A DNA stretch of 37,096 bases from Paraburkholderia eburnea (GCF_002917095.1 NZ_PQGA01000033.1:1-37096); one strand, 5' to 3'; counted from the stretch's first letter, positions 1-8,834 are shown. Numbers and translations: made by a program. The notes: a model not told the origin generated them from the letters alone.

Positions 1-261
1 ATTCCAACCATCCGGCGGCTTCTGCGTCGCTGCGTCTGCAGCAGAGAAACGAGATTATGAAGGCTCTTTTTCGTTTCGTCAACATCTTTTTTTCAGGCTA
101 CTGCTTGAAAGATGCCACCCGAACGACCCGCCGTTTCTCCCGGCAGGCTTCGCTGTCAGTACCGCAGGCAGCGAAGGGGGCGAATCTTAGCGCTACCCAG
201 CACGCGGCGCAAGGGGCAACGGAAAATAAATCCGCCAGCCCCTAGCCGCCACATTAATCCA
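1..261. other. Left-edge non-coding stretch
   Basis: No gene can be supported here. It is locally richer in A/T than the rest of the window, with T-runs around 66-95. A 62-codon open frame (57-245, plus strand) follows a weak purine-rich stretch, but its codon use is unlike that of the neighbouring genes and its product resembles nothing I know, so I do not call it a gene. This is also the downstream flank of the leftward paaF gene; no clear hairpin-plus-T-run terminator is visible for that gene. Confidence 0.5.
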
Positions 262-1038
262 TCACTTGTTCTTGAACGCCGGCTTACGCTTCTCCACGAA
301 CGCGGCCATCCCTTCCTTCTGGTCCTCGGTCGCGAAGAGCGAGTGGAACATGCGGCGCTCGAAATGCACGCCCTCGGCGAGCGTCGTCTCATACGCACGG
401 TTCACCGCTTCCTTGGCCATCATGACCGCCGGCAGGGAGTATTCGCTGATCGTCGTCGCCGCAGCGATCGCCTCGCCGAGCAGATCCGCCGCCGGAATCA
501 CGCGCGACACCAACCCCGCGCGCTCCGCTTCCGCAGCATCCATCATGCGCGCCGTCAGACACAGATCCATGGCCTTCGCCTTCGAGACCGCGCGCGGCAG
601 ACGCTGCGTACCGCCCGCCCCCGGAATGACGCCAAGCTTGATCTCGGGCTGGCCGAACTTTGCCGTGTCCGCAGCAAAAATCATGTCGCACATCATCGCC
701 AGTTCACAGCCGCCGCCCAGCGCGAAGCCCGCGACTGCCGCGATGATCGGCTTGCGAATCGAGCGGATCGTCTCCCAGTTGCGCGTGATGTAGTCGCCCT
801 TATAGACATCCATGAAACTGTAGCTCGCCATCATGCCGATGTCGGCGCCGGCTGCGAACGCCTTCTCGCTACCCGTGATGACGATCGCGCCGATGCCTTC
901 GTCCGCGTCGAACGCCTTCAACGCCGCCCCCAGTTCGTCCATGAGCGCATCGTTCAGCGCGTTGAGCGCTTTCGGGCGATTCAAGGTGATCAGGCCGACT
1001 TTGCCGCGCGTCTCGACCAGGATGTTTTCGTACTCCAT
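262..1038 (-). CDS. paaF: Enoyl-CoA hydratase, probable PaaF (2,3-dehydroadipyl-CoA hydratase)
   Basis: A 258-residue crotonase-fold enzyme, the usual length for the family. It would hydrate 2,3-dehydroadipyl-CoA to 3-hydroxyadipyl-CoA late in phenylacetate catabolism, in the cytoplasm. Seen: crotonase N-terminus with LNRPKALNAL (19-28), the oxyanion-hole segment AAGADI (62-67), GGGCELA with Glu112, and GQPEIKLGVIPGAGGT with Glu132. The two Glu match the general acid/base pair of true hydratases. An in-frame ATG lies 15 bases upstream at 1053, but the ATG at 1038 is preceded by a strong GGAGG, so the shorter form is chosen. It is divergent from paaN across a region holding a candidate PaaR operator. 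A general short-chain enoyl-CoA hydratase is the alternative; the paa context favours PaaF. Confidence 0.85.
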   Translation of the reverse strand: MEYENILVETRGKVGLITLNRPKALNALNDALMDELGAALKAFDADEGIGAIVITGSEKAFAAGADIGMMASYSFMDVYKGDYITRNWETIRSIRKPIIAAVAGFALGGGCELAMMCDMIFAADTAKFGQPEIKLGVIPGAGGTQRLPRAVSKAKAMDLCLTARMMDAAEAERAGLVSRVIPAADLLGEAIAAATTISEYSLPAVMMAKEAVNRAYETTLAEGVHFERRMFHSLFATEDQKEGMAAFVEKRKPAFKNK

Positions 1039-1113
1039 ACGCCCTCCTTCCATCTAAAGAAAGTCCCAAAAAAATTTTTCACGCCGAACTTTGACTAATG
1101 CTAACATTTGCCA

Positions 1114-1127
1114 ACCAACCGGTCGGT
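1114..1127. promoter_or_regulatory. Candidate PaaR operator between paaF and paaN
   Basis: The sequence ACCAACCGGTCGGT is palindromic at 12 of 14 positions around a central CCGG. It lies in the divergent region between paaF and paaN. TetR-type PaaR repressors of Burkholderia are known to act at a short inverted repeat in paa promoters and to be released by phenylacetyl-CoA. Assigning this palindrome to PaaR is inference from position and symmetry. The promoter elements around it (TTGACC on the minus strand at 1130-1125, TTGCCA on the plus strand at 1109-1114) are weak matches to consensus. Confidence 0.55.
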
Positions 1128-1177
1128 CAATTAATTGGCGCGGGCCTCTCTACCCACCCCTCAATTCAAGTCGAGCC

Positions 1178-2878
1178 ATGACACATCCGTTGTTCGCCAA
1201 GCACGAAGGCCTGCTGCAGAAAGCGTTGGCCGCCATCGAGACTCGCGGTTACTGGAGCCCGTTCGCCGAAATGCCGAGCCCCAAAGTGTACGGGGAAACC
1301 GCCAGCGCAGAAGGCGAAGCCGCGTTCAAGGCGCACCTCGACCGCGCCTTTGATCTCGACCAGCCGTCCACCGGCGAGAGCGTCGGCAGCGAGGCCTCGC
1401 CGTTCGGCTTTGCGCTCGGGGCACGCTATCCGAAATCGACACCCGACCAGCTGATCGACGCCGCCCGAAAGGCGCAGCGCGACTGGCGCGCCGCCGGCCC
1501 GCAGGCATGGGTGGGCGTGAGCCTGGAAATTCTCGAACGCCTGAACCGCGCGAGCTTCGAAATTGCATACAGCGTGATGCACACGACCGGCCAGGCTTTC
1601 ATGATGGCCTTCCAGGCAGGCGGCCCGCATGCACAGGACCGCGCGCTGGAAGCCGTCACCTACGCATGGGACCAGCTGCGTCGCATTCCCGCCGATGCAC
1701 ACTGGGAAAAGCCGCAGGGCAAAAATCCGCCTCTCGCAATGCAAAAGCGCTTCACCGTCGCGCCGCGCGGTACCGGCCTGGTGCTCGGCTGCTGCACGTT
1801 CCCGACGTGGAACGGCTATCCAGGCCTCTTCGCCGATCTGGCGACCGGCAACACCGTGATCGTCAAACCGCACCCGGGCGCGATCCTGCCGCTCGCAATC
1901 ACCGTGCGCATCGCGCGTGATGTGCTGCGCGAAGCCGGTTTCGATCCGAACGTCGTCACGCTGCTCGCCACCGATCCCAACGACGGCGCGCTCGTCCAGC
2001 AACTCGCCCTGCGCCCCGAAATCAAGCTGATCGACTTCACCGGCAGCACGCAGAACGGCGACTGGCTCGAACGCAACGCCCACCAGGCGCAGGTTTATAC
2101 CGAAAAGGCCGGCGTGAACCAGATCGTGATCGACTCCGTGACGGACCTGAAGGCCGCCGCGCGCAACATCGCCTTCTCGCTCTCGCTCTACTCGGGCCAG
2201 ATGTGCACCGCGCCGCAGAACATCTATGTGCCGCGCGACGGCATCCAGACCGCCGATGGCCACGTGAGCTTCGAAGCCGTCGCGCAGGCGATCGCCGGCG
2301 CGGTCACGAAGTTCGTGGCCGATCCCGCCCGCGCCGTCGAAGTGCTCGGCGCGATCCAGAACGACAGGGTCTCTTCCCGCATCGATGAAGCCCGCAAGCT
2401 GGGCGCCGTGCTCGCGGACAGCCAGACGCTCGACCATCCGCAATTCCCCGGCGCACGCGTACGCACCCCGCTCGTGCTAGCGCTCGACGCCGCACGCGAC
2501 GCCGCCTCGTTCACGCGCGAGTGGTTCGGCCCGATCTCGTTCGTGATCGCCACCGACTCGACCGCGCAAGCGCTCGAACTGGCGGGCGCGACGGCGCGCG
2601 ATCACGGCGCGCTTACGCTGTCCGTCTACAGCACGAGCGACGAAGTGATCGAAGCGGCTCACGACGCCGCGGTCACCGGCGGCGTGGCGCTTTCGATCAA
2701 TCTGACGGGCGGCGTGTTCGTCAATCAGTCGGCCGCTTTCTCGGATTTCCACGGCACCGGCGCGAATCCTGCCGCCAACGCCGCGCTGGCCGACGCCGCG
2801 TTCGTGGCGAATCGCTTCCGCGTGATTCAGAGCCGCGTTCATGTTGAACCGAAAGCGGCTCCCGTGGCAGTCGGCTGA
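1178..2878 (+). CDS. paaN: Phenylacetate degradation protein PaaN (aldehyde dehydrogenase type)
   Basis: A 566-residue aldehyde-dehydrogenase-fold protein of the betaproteobacterial PaaN type. The family oxidises the semialdehyde made on hydrolytic opening of oxepin-CoA, using NADP+. Seen: nucleotide-binding GTGLVLGCCTFPTWNGYPG (198-216), FTGS (287-290), the activating Glu309 in TEKAGVN, and catalytic Cys343 in SGQMCTAPQN. Unlike E. coli PaaZ there is no C-terminal MaoC-type hydratase domain, so the ring-hydrolase step must be supplied by a separate protein. The open frame extends 29 codons further upstream, through the candidate operator region; the first family-like residues begin at the ATG at 1178, which is chosen although its Shine-Dalgarno is weak. 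It is the first gene of the rightward paa run. Confidence 0.9.
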   Translation: MTHPLFAKHEGLLQKALAAIETRGYWSPFAEMPSPKVYGETASAEGEAAFKAHLDRAFDLDQPSTGESVGSEASPFGFALGARYPKSTPDQLIDAARKAQRDWRAAGPQAWVGVSLEILERLNRASFEIAYSVMHTTGQAFMMAFQAGGPHAQDRALEAVTYAWDQLRRIPADAHWEKPQGKNPPLAMQKRFTVAPRGTGLVLGCCTFPTWNGYPGLFADLATGNTVIVKPHPGAILPLAITVRIARDVLREAGFDPNVVTLLATDPNDGALVQQLALRPEIKLIDFTGSTQNGDWLERNAHQAQVYTEKAGVNQIVIDSVTDLKAAARNIAFSLSLYSGQMCTAPQNIYVPRDGIQTADGHVSFEAVAQAIAGAVTKFVADPARAVEVLGAIQNDRVSSRIDEARKLGAVLADSQTLDHPQFPGARVRTPLVLALDAARDAASFTREWFGPISFVIATDSTAQALELAGATARDHGALTLSVYSTSDEVIEAAHDAAVTGGVALSINLTGGVFVNQSAAFSDFHGTGANPAANAALADAAFVANRFRVIQSRVHVEPKAAPVAVG

Positions 2879-2933
2879 ACGGCCTATGCCGTTTGGCCGA
2901 ATGGCGCACGAATCCCCTTCCCTCTAGCATGAC

Positions 2934-2963
2934 CGTCACGAGTGCACTTCCGCGCTCGTGACG
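2934..2963 (+). repeat. Nine-bp inverted repeat just before paaJ
   Basis: CGTCACGAG at 2934-2942 and its exact complement CTCGTGACG at 2955-2963 enclose a 12-base loop. It lies between the paaN stop and the paaJ ATG at 2976. There is no T-run after it, so it is not a standard terminator. It could be an RNA hairpin that affects translation or processing between paaN and paaJ. Confidence 0.5.
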
Positions 2964-2975
2964 CAGGAATCCGAG

Positions 2976-4178
2976 ATGACCGAAGCCTTTATCTGCGATG
3001 CGATTCGCACCCCGTTCGGCCGCTACGGCGGCGCCCTCAAGGACGTACGCGCCGACGACCTCGGCGCCGTGCCCATCCGCGCGCTCATCGAGCGCAATCC
3101 CGGCGTCGATTGGCGCGCGCTGGACGACATCCTTTACGGCTGCGCGAACCAGGCTGGCGAGGACAACCGCAACGTCGCGCGCATGTCCGCGCTGCTCGCG
3201 GGCCTGCCGGCCGATGCGCCCGGCGCGACGCTCAACCGGCTGTGCGGCTCGGGCCTCGACGCCGTGGGCAGCGCCGCGCGCGCAATCAAGGCAGGCGAAG
3301 TCCATCTGATGATCGCAGGCGGCGTCGAAAGCATGACGCGCGCACCGTTCGTCATGGGCAAGGCCGCATCGGCTTTCTCGCGCGACGCCGCCATCTACGA
3401 CACCACCATTGGCTGGCGTTTCGTCAACAAGCTGATGAAGCAGCAATACGGCGTCGATTCGATGCCGGAAACGGCGGAAAACGTCGCGGTCGACTTCAAC
3501 ATCAGCCGCGCCGATCAGGATGCGTTCGCGCTGCGCAGCCAGCAGAAAGCCGCGCGTGCGCAAAAGGACGGCACGCTCGCCCAGGAAATCGTGCCGGTCG
3601 AAATCGCGCAAAAAAAGGGCGACCCCGTGCGCGTGACGCTCGACGAGCATCCGCGAGAAACGTCGCTCGAAGCGCTTGGCAAGCTCAAAGGCGTGGTGAA
3701 GCCGGACGGCACGGTTACGGCAGGCAACGCTTCGGGCGTCAACGACGGCGCGTGTGCGCTGCTGCTCGCCAGTGAAGCCGCCGCCAGCCAGTTCGGCCTG
3801 CGCCGCCGCGCGCGCGTGCTCGGCATGGCCACAGCCGGCGTCGAGCCGCGCATCATGGGCTTTGGCCCGGCACCCGCCACGCAGAAGTTGCTCAAGCAAC
3901 TCGGCATGACGCTCGACCAGTTCGACGTGATCGAACTCAATGAGGCGTTCGCGTCGCAAGGGCTTGCGGTGCTGCGTGCGCTCGGCGTCGCCGATGACGA
4001 TGCGCGCGTGAATCCGAACGGCGGCGCCATTGCGTTGGGCCATCCGCTCGGCGCGTCGGGCGCGCGCCTCGTGACCACGGCGCTGCATCAGCTTGAGCGC
4101 ACGCAGGGCCGTTACGCGCTCTGCACGATGTGCATCGGCGTCGGCCAGGGCATTGCGCTGGCTATCGAACGCGTTTGA
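2976..4178 (+). CDS. paaJ: 3-oxoadipyl-CoA/3-oxo-5,6-dehydrosuberyl-CoA thiolase
   Basis: A 400-residue thiolase, the standard length for the PaaJ/PcaF group. In the phenylacetate pathway it acts twice: on 3-oxo-5,6-dehydrosuberyl-CoA and on 3-oxoadipyl-CoA, ending in acetyl-CoA and succinyl-CoA. Seen: nucleophile Cys90 in LNRLCGSGLDA, NEAF motif, His356 in GGAIALGHPLGASGAR, and second active Cys386 in CTMCIGVGQG. A GTG start 18 bases upstream (2958) is possible, but the ATG at 2976 begins the conserved N-terminus (MTEAFICDAIRTPFG). PcaF of the beta-ketoadipate pathway is nearly identical in sequence; the paa neighbours favour PaaJ. Confidence 0.92.
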   Translation: MTEAFICDAIRTPFGRYGGALKDVRADDLGAVPIRALIERNPGVDWRALDDILYGCANQAGEDNRNVARMSALLAGLPADAPGATLNRLCGSGLDAVGSAARAIKAGEVHLMIAGGVESMTRAPFVMGKAASAFSRDAAIYDTTIGWRFVNKLMKQQYGVDSMPETAENVAVDFNISRADQDAFALRSQQKAARAQKDGTLAQEIVPVEIAQKKGDPVRVTLDEHPRETSLEALGKLKGVVKPDGTVTAGNASGVNDGACALLLASEAAASQFGLRRRARVLGMATAGVEPRIMGFGPAPATQKLLKQLGMTLDQFDVIELNEAFASQGLAVLRALGVADDDARVNPNGGAIALGHPLGASGARLVTTALHQLERTQGRYALCTMCIGVGQGIALAIERV

Positions 4179-4225
4179 ACCTGTTTAAGCCTGTCTGAGC
4201 GTATTTGAGCGCGCATCTGCTCAAA
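4173..4225 (+). repeat. Tandem 10-bp imperfect repeats with hairpin after paaJ
   Basis: Four consecutive, related 10-mers start at the last paaJ codon: GTTTGAACCT (4173), GTTTAAGCCT (4183), GTCTGAGCGT (4193) and ATTTGAGCGC (4203). The last overlaps an exact hairpin, TTTGAGC at 4204-4210 with GCTCAAA at 4219-4225 (8-base loop). No T-run follows, so it is unlikely to be a simple terminator. It could be a remnant of slippage duplication. Confidence 0.45.
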
Positions 4226-4277
4226 CACAAACGCGCTGCGCAGACAGCTTTGCATCGGATGGGACAGGAGACAAGCA

Positions 4278-5069
4278 ATGCCCTTTGAATCGATCCGCGT
4301 CGATATCGACACTTCAACGCGTGTGGCCACGATCACGCTGAACCGCCCGGACAAGCTCAACAGCTTCACGCGCGCGATGCACCGCGAACTCGCGGCGGCG
4401 CTCGACGAAGTAGAAAAAGCCGGTTCGCGCGCACTTGTGCTGACCGGCGCGGGCCGCGGCTTCTGCGCGGGCCAGGATCTCGCCGATCTCGACTTCACGC
4501 CGGGCGCAATGACCGATCTCGGCGAGCTTATCGATGCGTATTTCAATCCGCTCGTCAGGCGGCTGCAGGCGCTACCGATGCCCGTGATCGCCGCCGTCAA
4601 CGGCACGGCCGCCGGAGCGGGCGCGAATCTCGCGCTCGCCTGCGACCTCGTGCTCGCCGCACGCTCCGCGAGTTTCATTCAGGCGTTCGTGAAGATTGGG
4701 CTGGTGCCGGATTCGGGTGGCACATGGTTCCTGCCGAAGCGCGTGGGCATGGCGCGCGCGCTCGGCCTCGCCATGACCGGCGACAAGCTCAGCGCCGAAA
4801 AGGCAGAAAGCTGGGGCCTCGTCTGGCAGGTCGCGGACGACGCCGAACTCGCCACCACGGCGGCGGCGCTCGCCGCGCAGCTCGCGAAGCAGCCCACGCG
4901 CGCCATCGTCGCCACGCGCGAAGCGCTGCGCGCCTCGGCGACCAACACGCTCGACCAGCAGCTCGATCTCGAACGCGATCTACAGCGTGATCTCGGCAAC
5001 TCGCACGATTACGCGGAAGGCGTACAGGCCTTCATCGAAAAACGCGCGCCGCGCTTCGAGGGCCGCTGA
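4278..5069 (+). CDS. paaG: Ring-1,2-epoxyphenylacetyl-CoA isomerase (oxepin-CoA forming)
   Basis: A 263-residue crotonase-fold enzyme. PaaG rearranges the ring epoxide made by the PaaABCE monooxygenase to oxepin-CoA, and also isomerises a later dehydrosuberyl-CoA intermediate. Seen: LNRPDKLNSF (21-30), oxyanion-hole segment CAGQDL (63-68), GTAAGAGANLAL (109-120) lacking the first hydratase Glu, and GLVPDSGGTW (141-150) with Asp145 at the catalytic position in place of the second Glu, as expected for PaaG isomerases. AGGAG lies about 8 bases before the ATG. It is followed after one base by paaI, so the two are probably translated in concert. Confidence 0.92.
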   Translation: MPFESIRVDIDTSTRVATITLNRPDKLNSFTRAMHRELAAALDEVEKAGSRALVLTGAGRGFCAGQDLADLDFTPGAMTDLGELIDAYFNPLVRRLQALPMPVIAAVNGTAAGAGANLALACDLVLAARSASFIQAFVKIGLVPDSGGTWFLPKRVGMARALGLAMTGDKLSAEKAESWGLVWQVADDAELATTAAALAAQLAKQPTRAIVATREALRASATNTLDQQLDLERDLQRDLGNSHDYAEGVQAFIEKRAPRFEGR

Positions 5070-5070
5070 T

Positions 5071-5550
5071 ATGTCCGCATCGATGTCCACCTCATCGCCG
5101 CTTCGTGCGCACGCGGGCATGTCCGCCGACGAACTCGCCCGCGCCACCGCACAGTCCATGTATGAAGCCGATGGCTGCAGCCGCGCGCTCGGCATGGAAT
5201 TGCTCGAAGTACGCGCCGGTTATGCGCGCCTTTCCATGGCCGTGCGGCCCGAATTCCTCAACGGCCATCAGATCTGCCACGGCGGCATGATTTTCACGCT
5301 CGCCGATTCGACCTTCGCGTTCGCCTGCAACTCGTACAACATCAGCACGGTCGCGGCGGGCTGCTCGATTGAATTCCTGCGCCCGGTCCAGCCCGACGAC
5401 GTGCTCACCGCCGAAGCCGTCGAACAGGTGCTATCGGGACGCAGCGGCATCTACGACATCCGCGTGACGAATCGCGCGGGCGAAACCGTGGCGATGTTCA
5501 GAGGCAAATCCGCGCAGATACGCGGCACCGTAATTCCAGTCGAAGAATAG
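5071..5550 (+). CDS. paaI: Hydroxyphenylacetyl-CoA thioesterase PaaI
   Basis: A 159-residue hotdog-fold thioesterase. PaaI hydrolyses dead-end ring-hydroxylated phenylacetyl-CoA esters and frees trapped CoA. Seen: the hotdog signature HGGMIFTLADS with HGG at 70-72 and Asp79, the usual catalytic acid on the long helix. The ATG at 5071 is one base after the paaG stop. The open frame runs upstream inside paaG, but those codons are a shadow. Two later Met codons (residues 5 and 17) could also be starts, and would bring the length closer to that of typical PaaI (about 140 residues). The second overlaps no feature that would settle the choice. Confidence 0.88.
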   Translation: MSASMSTSSPLRAHAGMSADELARATAQSMYEADGCSRALGMELLEVRAGYARLSMAVRPEFLNGHQICHGGMIFTLADSTFAFACNSYNISTVAAGCSIEFLRPVQPDDVLTAEAVEQVLSGRSGIYDIRVTNRAGETVAMFRGKSAQIRGTVIPVEE

Positions 5551-5629
5551 GCACGCACACGATTCGCCCCGCGCGCCCCTCTCATCAGTTTCGCCCCGCA
5601 TACCATTTTTAAAGCATCCGGAGACATTC

Positions 5630-6928
5630 ATGACAACCACGCTGCCGCTCGAGCCCATCGAAACGGCCAGTCGCGATGAACTCGCGGCGCTTCAGCTCGA
5701 ACGGCTGAAATGGTCGCTCAATCACGCTTACGAAAATTCGCCGGTGTATCGGCGCAAGTTTGACGAAGCAGGGGTTCATCCGTCCGAGCTGAAGACGCTT
5801 GCCGATCTCGCGCGCTTTCCGTTCACGACCAAGAAGGATCTGCGCGACAGCTATCCGTTCGGGATGTTCGCGGTGCCGCAGGAGCAGATCTCGCGCATCC
5901 ATGCGTCGTCGGGCACGACCGGCAAGCCGACCGTGGTCGGCTACACGGCGAAGGACATCGACACGTGGGCGAATCTGGTGGCGCGTTCGGTGCGCGCGTC
6001 GGGTGCGCGGCGCGGCGACAAGGTGCATATCAGCTACGGCTATGGCCTCTTCACGGGCGGTCTGGGCGCGCACTACGGCGCGGAGCGCGCGGGTCTCACG
6101 GTGATCCCGTTCGGCGGCGGCCAGACGGAAAAGCAGGTGCAACTGATCCAGGACTTCCGCCCCGACGTCATCATGGTCACGCCGAGCTACATGCTCGCCA
6201 TCGCCGACGAAATGGAGCGCCAGGGGATCGATCCGGCGTCCACTTCCCTGCGCATCGGCATCTTCGGCGCGGAGCCGTGGACCAACGACATGCGCTCGGC
6301 CATCGAAAAGCGCATGGGCATCAAGGCGGTCGATATCTACGGTCTTTCCGAGGTGATGGGGCCGGGCGTGGCGTCCGAGTGCGCGGAGACCCAGGACGGC
6401 CCGACCATCTGGGAGGACCACTTCTACCCGGAGATCATCGATCCGGAAACGGGCGAAGTGCTGCCGGACGGCGAATTCGGCGAACTCGTCTTCACGTCGC
6501 TGACCAAAGAAGCGCTGCCGATCGTCCGTTATCGCACGCGCGACCTCACGCGCCTGCTGCCGGGCACCGCGCGCACCATGCGTCGCATGGAGAAGATCAC
6601 GGGCCGCTCGGACGACATGCTCATCATCCGCGGCGTGAATGTGTTCCCCACGCAGATCGAGGAATTGCTCCTCAAGCAGCCGGCGCTGGCGCCGCACTAT
6701 CAGATCGTCCTCACCAAGGAAGGTCCGATGGACGTGATGACGCTGAACTGCGAGCCGTGCCCGGAAACGTCGCCCGACTATGGCGCACTCGACGCCGCGG
6801 CCAAGGCGCTCGCCTACGACATCAAGGCGCTGATCGGCGTAACGGCGAAGATCAATGTGCTCGACGTGAACGGTATCGAGCGCTCGGTCGGCAAGGCGCG
6901 CCGCGTGGTCGACAAGCGACCGAAGTAA
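5630..6928 (+). CDS. paaK: Phenylacetate-CoA ligase
   Basis: A 432-residue adenylate-forming ligase that activates phenylacetate with ATP and CoA, the entry step of the pathway, in the cytoplasm. Seen: the P-loop-like motif SSGTTGKP (93-100), a central YGLSEVMGPG adenine-binding segment, and YRTRDLT followed by a GRSDDMLIIRGVN hinge leading to the small C-terminal domain. Length and order of motifs are typical of PaaK. GGAG lies 8-9 bases before the ATG. It is 79 bases after paaI and is the last gene of the run, closed by a strong hairpin terminator at 6970-6997. Phenylacetyl-CoA, its product, is the known inducer that releases PaaR. Confidence 0.95.
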   Translation: MTTTLPLEPIETASRDELAALQLERLKWSLNHAYENSPVYRRKFDEAGVHPSELKTLADLARFPFTTKKDLRDSYPFGMFAVPQEQISRIHASSGTTGKPTVVGYTAKDIDTWANLVARSVRASGARRGDKVHISYGYGLFTGGLGAHYGAERAGLTVIPFGGGQTEKQVQLIQDFRPDVIMVTPSYMLAIADEMERQGIDPASTSLRIGIFGAEPWTNDMRSAIEKRMGIKAVDIYGLSEVMGPGVASECAETQDGPTIWEDHFYPEIIDPETGEVLPDGEFGELVFTSLTKEALPIVRYRTRDLTRLLPGTARTMRRMEKITGRSDDMLIIRGVNVFPTQIEELLLKQPALAPHYQIVLTKEGPMDVMTLNCEPCPETSPDYGALDAAAKALAYDIKALIGVTAKINVLDVNGIERSVGKARRVVDKRPK

Positions 6929-6969
6929 GCCCGGCGGCGTACTCCGCACGAATTGCGCACATACAGCGA

Positions 6970-6997
6970 AAAAAGCCGGCATCTTTGCCGGCTTTTT
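6970..6997. terminator. Rho-independent terminator, paaK/mltA convergent
   Basis: An exact 11-bp stem AAAAAGCCGGC / GCCGGCTTTTT with a 6-base loop. The A-run and T-run make it able to act in both directions. It closes the rightward paa run and the leftward mltA gene, which ends at 7023. Confidence 0.92.
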
Positions 6998-7022
6998 GCG
7001 TCGCAAGCACCCGGACGGACGC

Positions 7023-8186
7023 TCAGGAGTTGGGGAACAGCAGCCACATGCGGCCGCCCTGCTTCATCTTGCCGGCGAGATCGCCCGCATCGTCGCCCAG
7101 ACCCCAGAAATAGTCGGCACGCACGCCGCCCTTGATCGCCGTGCCCGTGTCCTGCGCGAACACGAGGCGATTGAGCGGCGTATTCGTGAGCGGACGCGTG
7201 GTCTGCAGGAACACGGGCGTGCCGAGCGGGATCGACGAAGGATCGACCGCGATCGAGCGCTCCGGCGTGAGCGGCACGCCGAGCGCGCCAACCGGTCCAT
7301 CGGCGCCGCCCTGCGCCGAGCCTTCGGCGGACGGCATTTCGCGGAAGAACACGAAGCGCGGATTGGTATCGAGCAGTGCATCGACGCGGGTCGGATTCGC
7401 GCGCGCCCATGCCTTGATGCCCTGCATGGTCGCCTGCGCGGGCGTGAGTTCGCCACGGTCCAGCAGCCAGCGGCCAATCGACTTGTAGGGCTGGTTGTTG
7501 GTGCCGCCGAAACCCACGCGCATCACGCTGCCGTCTTCCATCACGACGCGCCCCGAGCCTTGCACCTGAAGAAAGAACGCCTCGATGGGATCGTCGACCC
7601 AGACGAGCTCGTTGCCGTTCAGGATGCCCGCGCGTTCGAGCTGCGCGCGCGCCGGCAGCGCAGCGCCCGCGCGATAGCCGGACGGCCAGCGATAGAGCGC
7701 GGTCTGATAGATGCCGTGGCGCGTGCGCGAGCCGTGCAGCAGCGGCTCGTAGTAACCGGTCACGAGGCCATCAAGCGTGCCGTCGTTATTGGCGAACTGA
7801 TACGGCGTGAAGTATGTCTCGAAGAACGCACGCGCGCCGGAGGCGTCGAGATCGTCGAGTTGCGAAGCCGCCGCACAGGCGCGCGACCAGCGCGGTTCGC
7901 GCGCGAGCCGCGTACAGTTGGCGCGCAGCGCCGCCGTTGCGCCGATCAGCGAATCGTCCTGCCAGCCCGGCACCTGCTGCCACGCGACCGGCGTGAGGCG
8001 TGCGGCGGCGATCTGGCCGGGGAGCGCCGGCGTGCCCTTGGGCGGCGTCGTGCGCACATAGTTGGAGCCGCCGCACGCGGCCAGCAGCGCCGCAAGCGTT
8101 GCCGCGCCTGCCCAGCCGGCAGCCTGTTTCGCGTGTTTGACGAAGAACCGGCGCACGAGCACGCGCGCCGCCGTTAATTCCGGCAT
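7023..8186 (-). CDS. mltA: Membrane-bound lytic murein transglycosylase A
   Basis: A 387-residue outer-membrane lipoprotein that cleaves peptidoglycan glycan strands, forming 1,6-anhydromuropeptides. Seen: a lipobox LLAAC with lipidated Cys38 after a basic n-region (RRFFVKHAK), the MltA beta-barrel domain with GLVTGYYEPLL and VQGSGRV, and the C-terminal 3D domain (FAQDTGTAIKG) in which Asp346 is the expected catalytic acid. The frame is open for another 47 codons upstream, but that part crosses the divergent small ORF promoter region and lacks signal-peptide character. The ATG at 8186 gives a slightly long but reasonable n-region. It is transcribed toward the shared terminator at 6970-6997. 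Confidence 0.92.
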   Translation of the reverse strand: MPELTAARVLVRRFFVKHAKQAAGWAGAATLAALLAACGGSNYVRTTPPKGTPALPGQIAAARLTPVAWQQVPGWQDDSLIGATAALRANCTRLAREPRWSRACAAASQLDDLDASGARAFFETYFTPYQFANNDGTLDGLVTGYYEPLLHGSRTRHGIYQTALYRWPSGYRAGAALPARAQLERAGILNGNELVWVDDPIEAFFLQVQGSGRVVMEDGSVMRVGFGGTNNQPYKSIGRWLLDRGELTPAQATMQGIKAWARANPTRVDALLDTNPRFVFFREMPSAEGSAQGGADGPVGALGVPLTPERSIAVDPSSIPLGTPVFLQTTRPLTNTPLNRLVFAQDTGTAIKGGVRADYFWGLGDDAGDLAGKMKQGGRMWLLFPNS

Positions 8187-8247
8187 CAGGCCGGAAGCGC
8201 GCGCCAATTCTGGCGCACAATCTGCGTTGTTTTCGATGGAAGCCGCC

Positions 8248-8385
8248 ATGTCTGATCTGCTCGACGAATACCCGATGCTCATGTTTGGGCTGGAAGCGCT
8301 GATCGCGCTGTTCCTGCTGATTTTCATCGTTGTGTGGACCGCGTCGGGCAGGAAGAAGCGAGTCCCGCACGACCGGCGTGACTAG
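8248..8385 (+). CDS. Small single-span membrane protein, unknown function
   Basis: A 45-residue frame divergent from mltA. It starts MSDLLDEYPMLM, has one clear hydrophobic helix (about residues 10-32, rich in Leu, Ile, Phe, Val) and ends with a basic tail (GRKKRVPHDRR), suggesting an inner-membrane protein with the C-terminus inside. GGA lies 9-11 bases before the ATG. A CACAAT box about 35 bases upstream could be a -10 element. I do not recognise a family. The regular alternation of a polar N-terminus, one span and a positive tail is more like a real small protein than a chance frame, but no function can be given. Confidence 0.55.
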   Translation: MSDLLDEYPMLMFGLEALIALFLLIFIVVWTASGRKKRVPHDRRD

Positions 8386-8459
8386 CAGACCCCAAATGCG
8401 GGCAACGGTTCAAAAACGGTGAGTGCGAAGGTGGGTGCAAGAATGCGCGCGGCAACGCT

Positions 8460-8834
8460 TCAGTGAAGCGTGCGCGGCATGCGCAGGACGAACTCGGGAA
8501 CAGGCGCCTCGAAGCGCTCGGCGTCCTCGGCCACGCAGAAGTACTCGCCGCGCATCGTGCCCACCGGCGTCGCGATCACGGCCCAGCTGGTGTACTCGAA
8601 CTGCTCGCCGGGTTTGAGCAGCGGCTGATGGCCGACCACGCCCAAGCCCTTCACTTCCTGCACGTGATTTTCGCTGTCGGTGATGACCCAGTGGCGCGCG
8701 ATCAATTGCGCGCTCGCCTGCCCCGTGTTGCGAATCGTCAGCGTGTAGGCGAACGCATATTGCCGGCGCTCCGGGTCCGATTCTTCAGGCAGGTAGCGGA
8801 CCTGCGAGGTCACGCTGAATTCGTACTGACTCAT
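8460..8834 (-). CDS. apaG: ApaG domain protein
   Basis: A 124-residue protein, the full length of the ApaG family (an immunoglobulin-like beta-sandwich). ApaG is named for an effect on cobalt resistance and magnesium efflux in enterobacteria; its biochemical role is not settled. Seen: the family features YTLTIRNTG, ARHWVITDS, GLGVVGHQP, LKPGEQFEYTS and TPVGTMRGEY. GGAACAAGG lies directly before the ATG. In E. coli apaG sits with ksgA and apaH; here it stands alone next to rpe on the opposite strand. Confidence 0.93.
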   Translation of the reverse strand: MSQYEFSVTSQVRYLPEESDPERRQYAFAYTLTIRNTGQASAQLIARHWVITDSENHVQEVKGLGVVGHQPLLKPGEQFEYTSWAVIATPVGTMRGEYFCVAEDAERFEAPVPEFVLRMPRTLH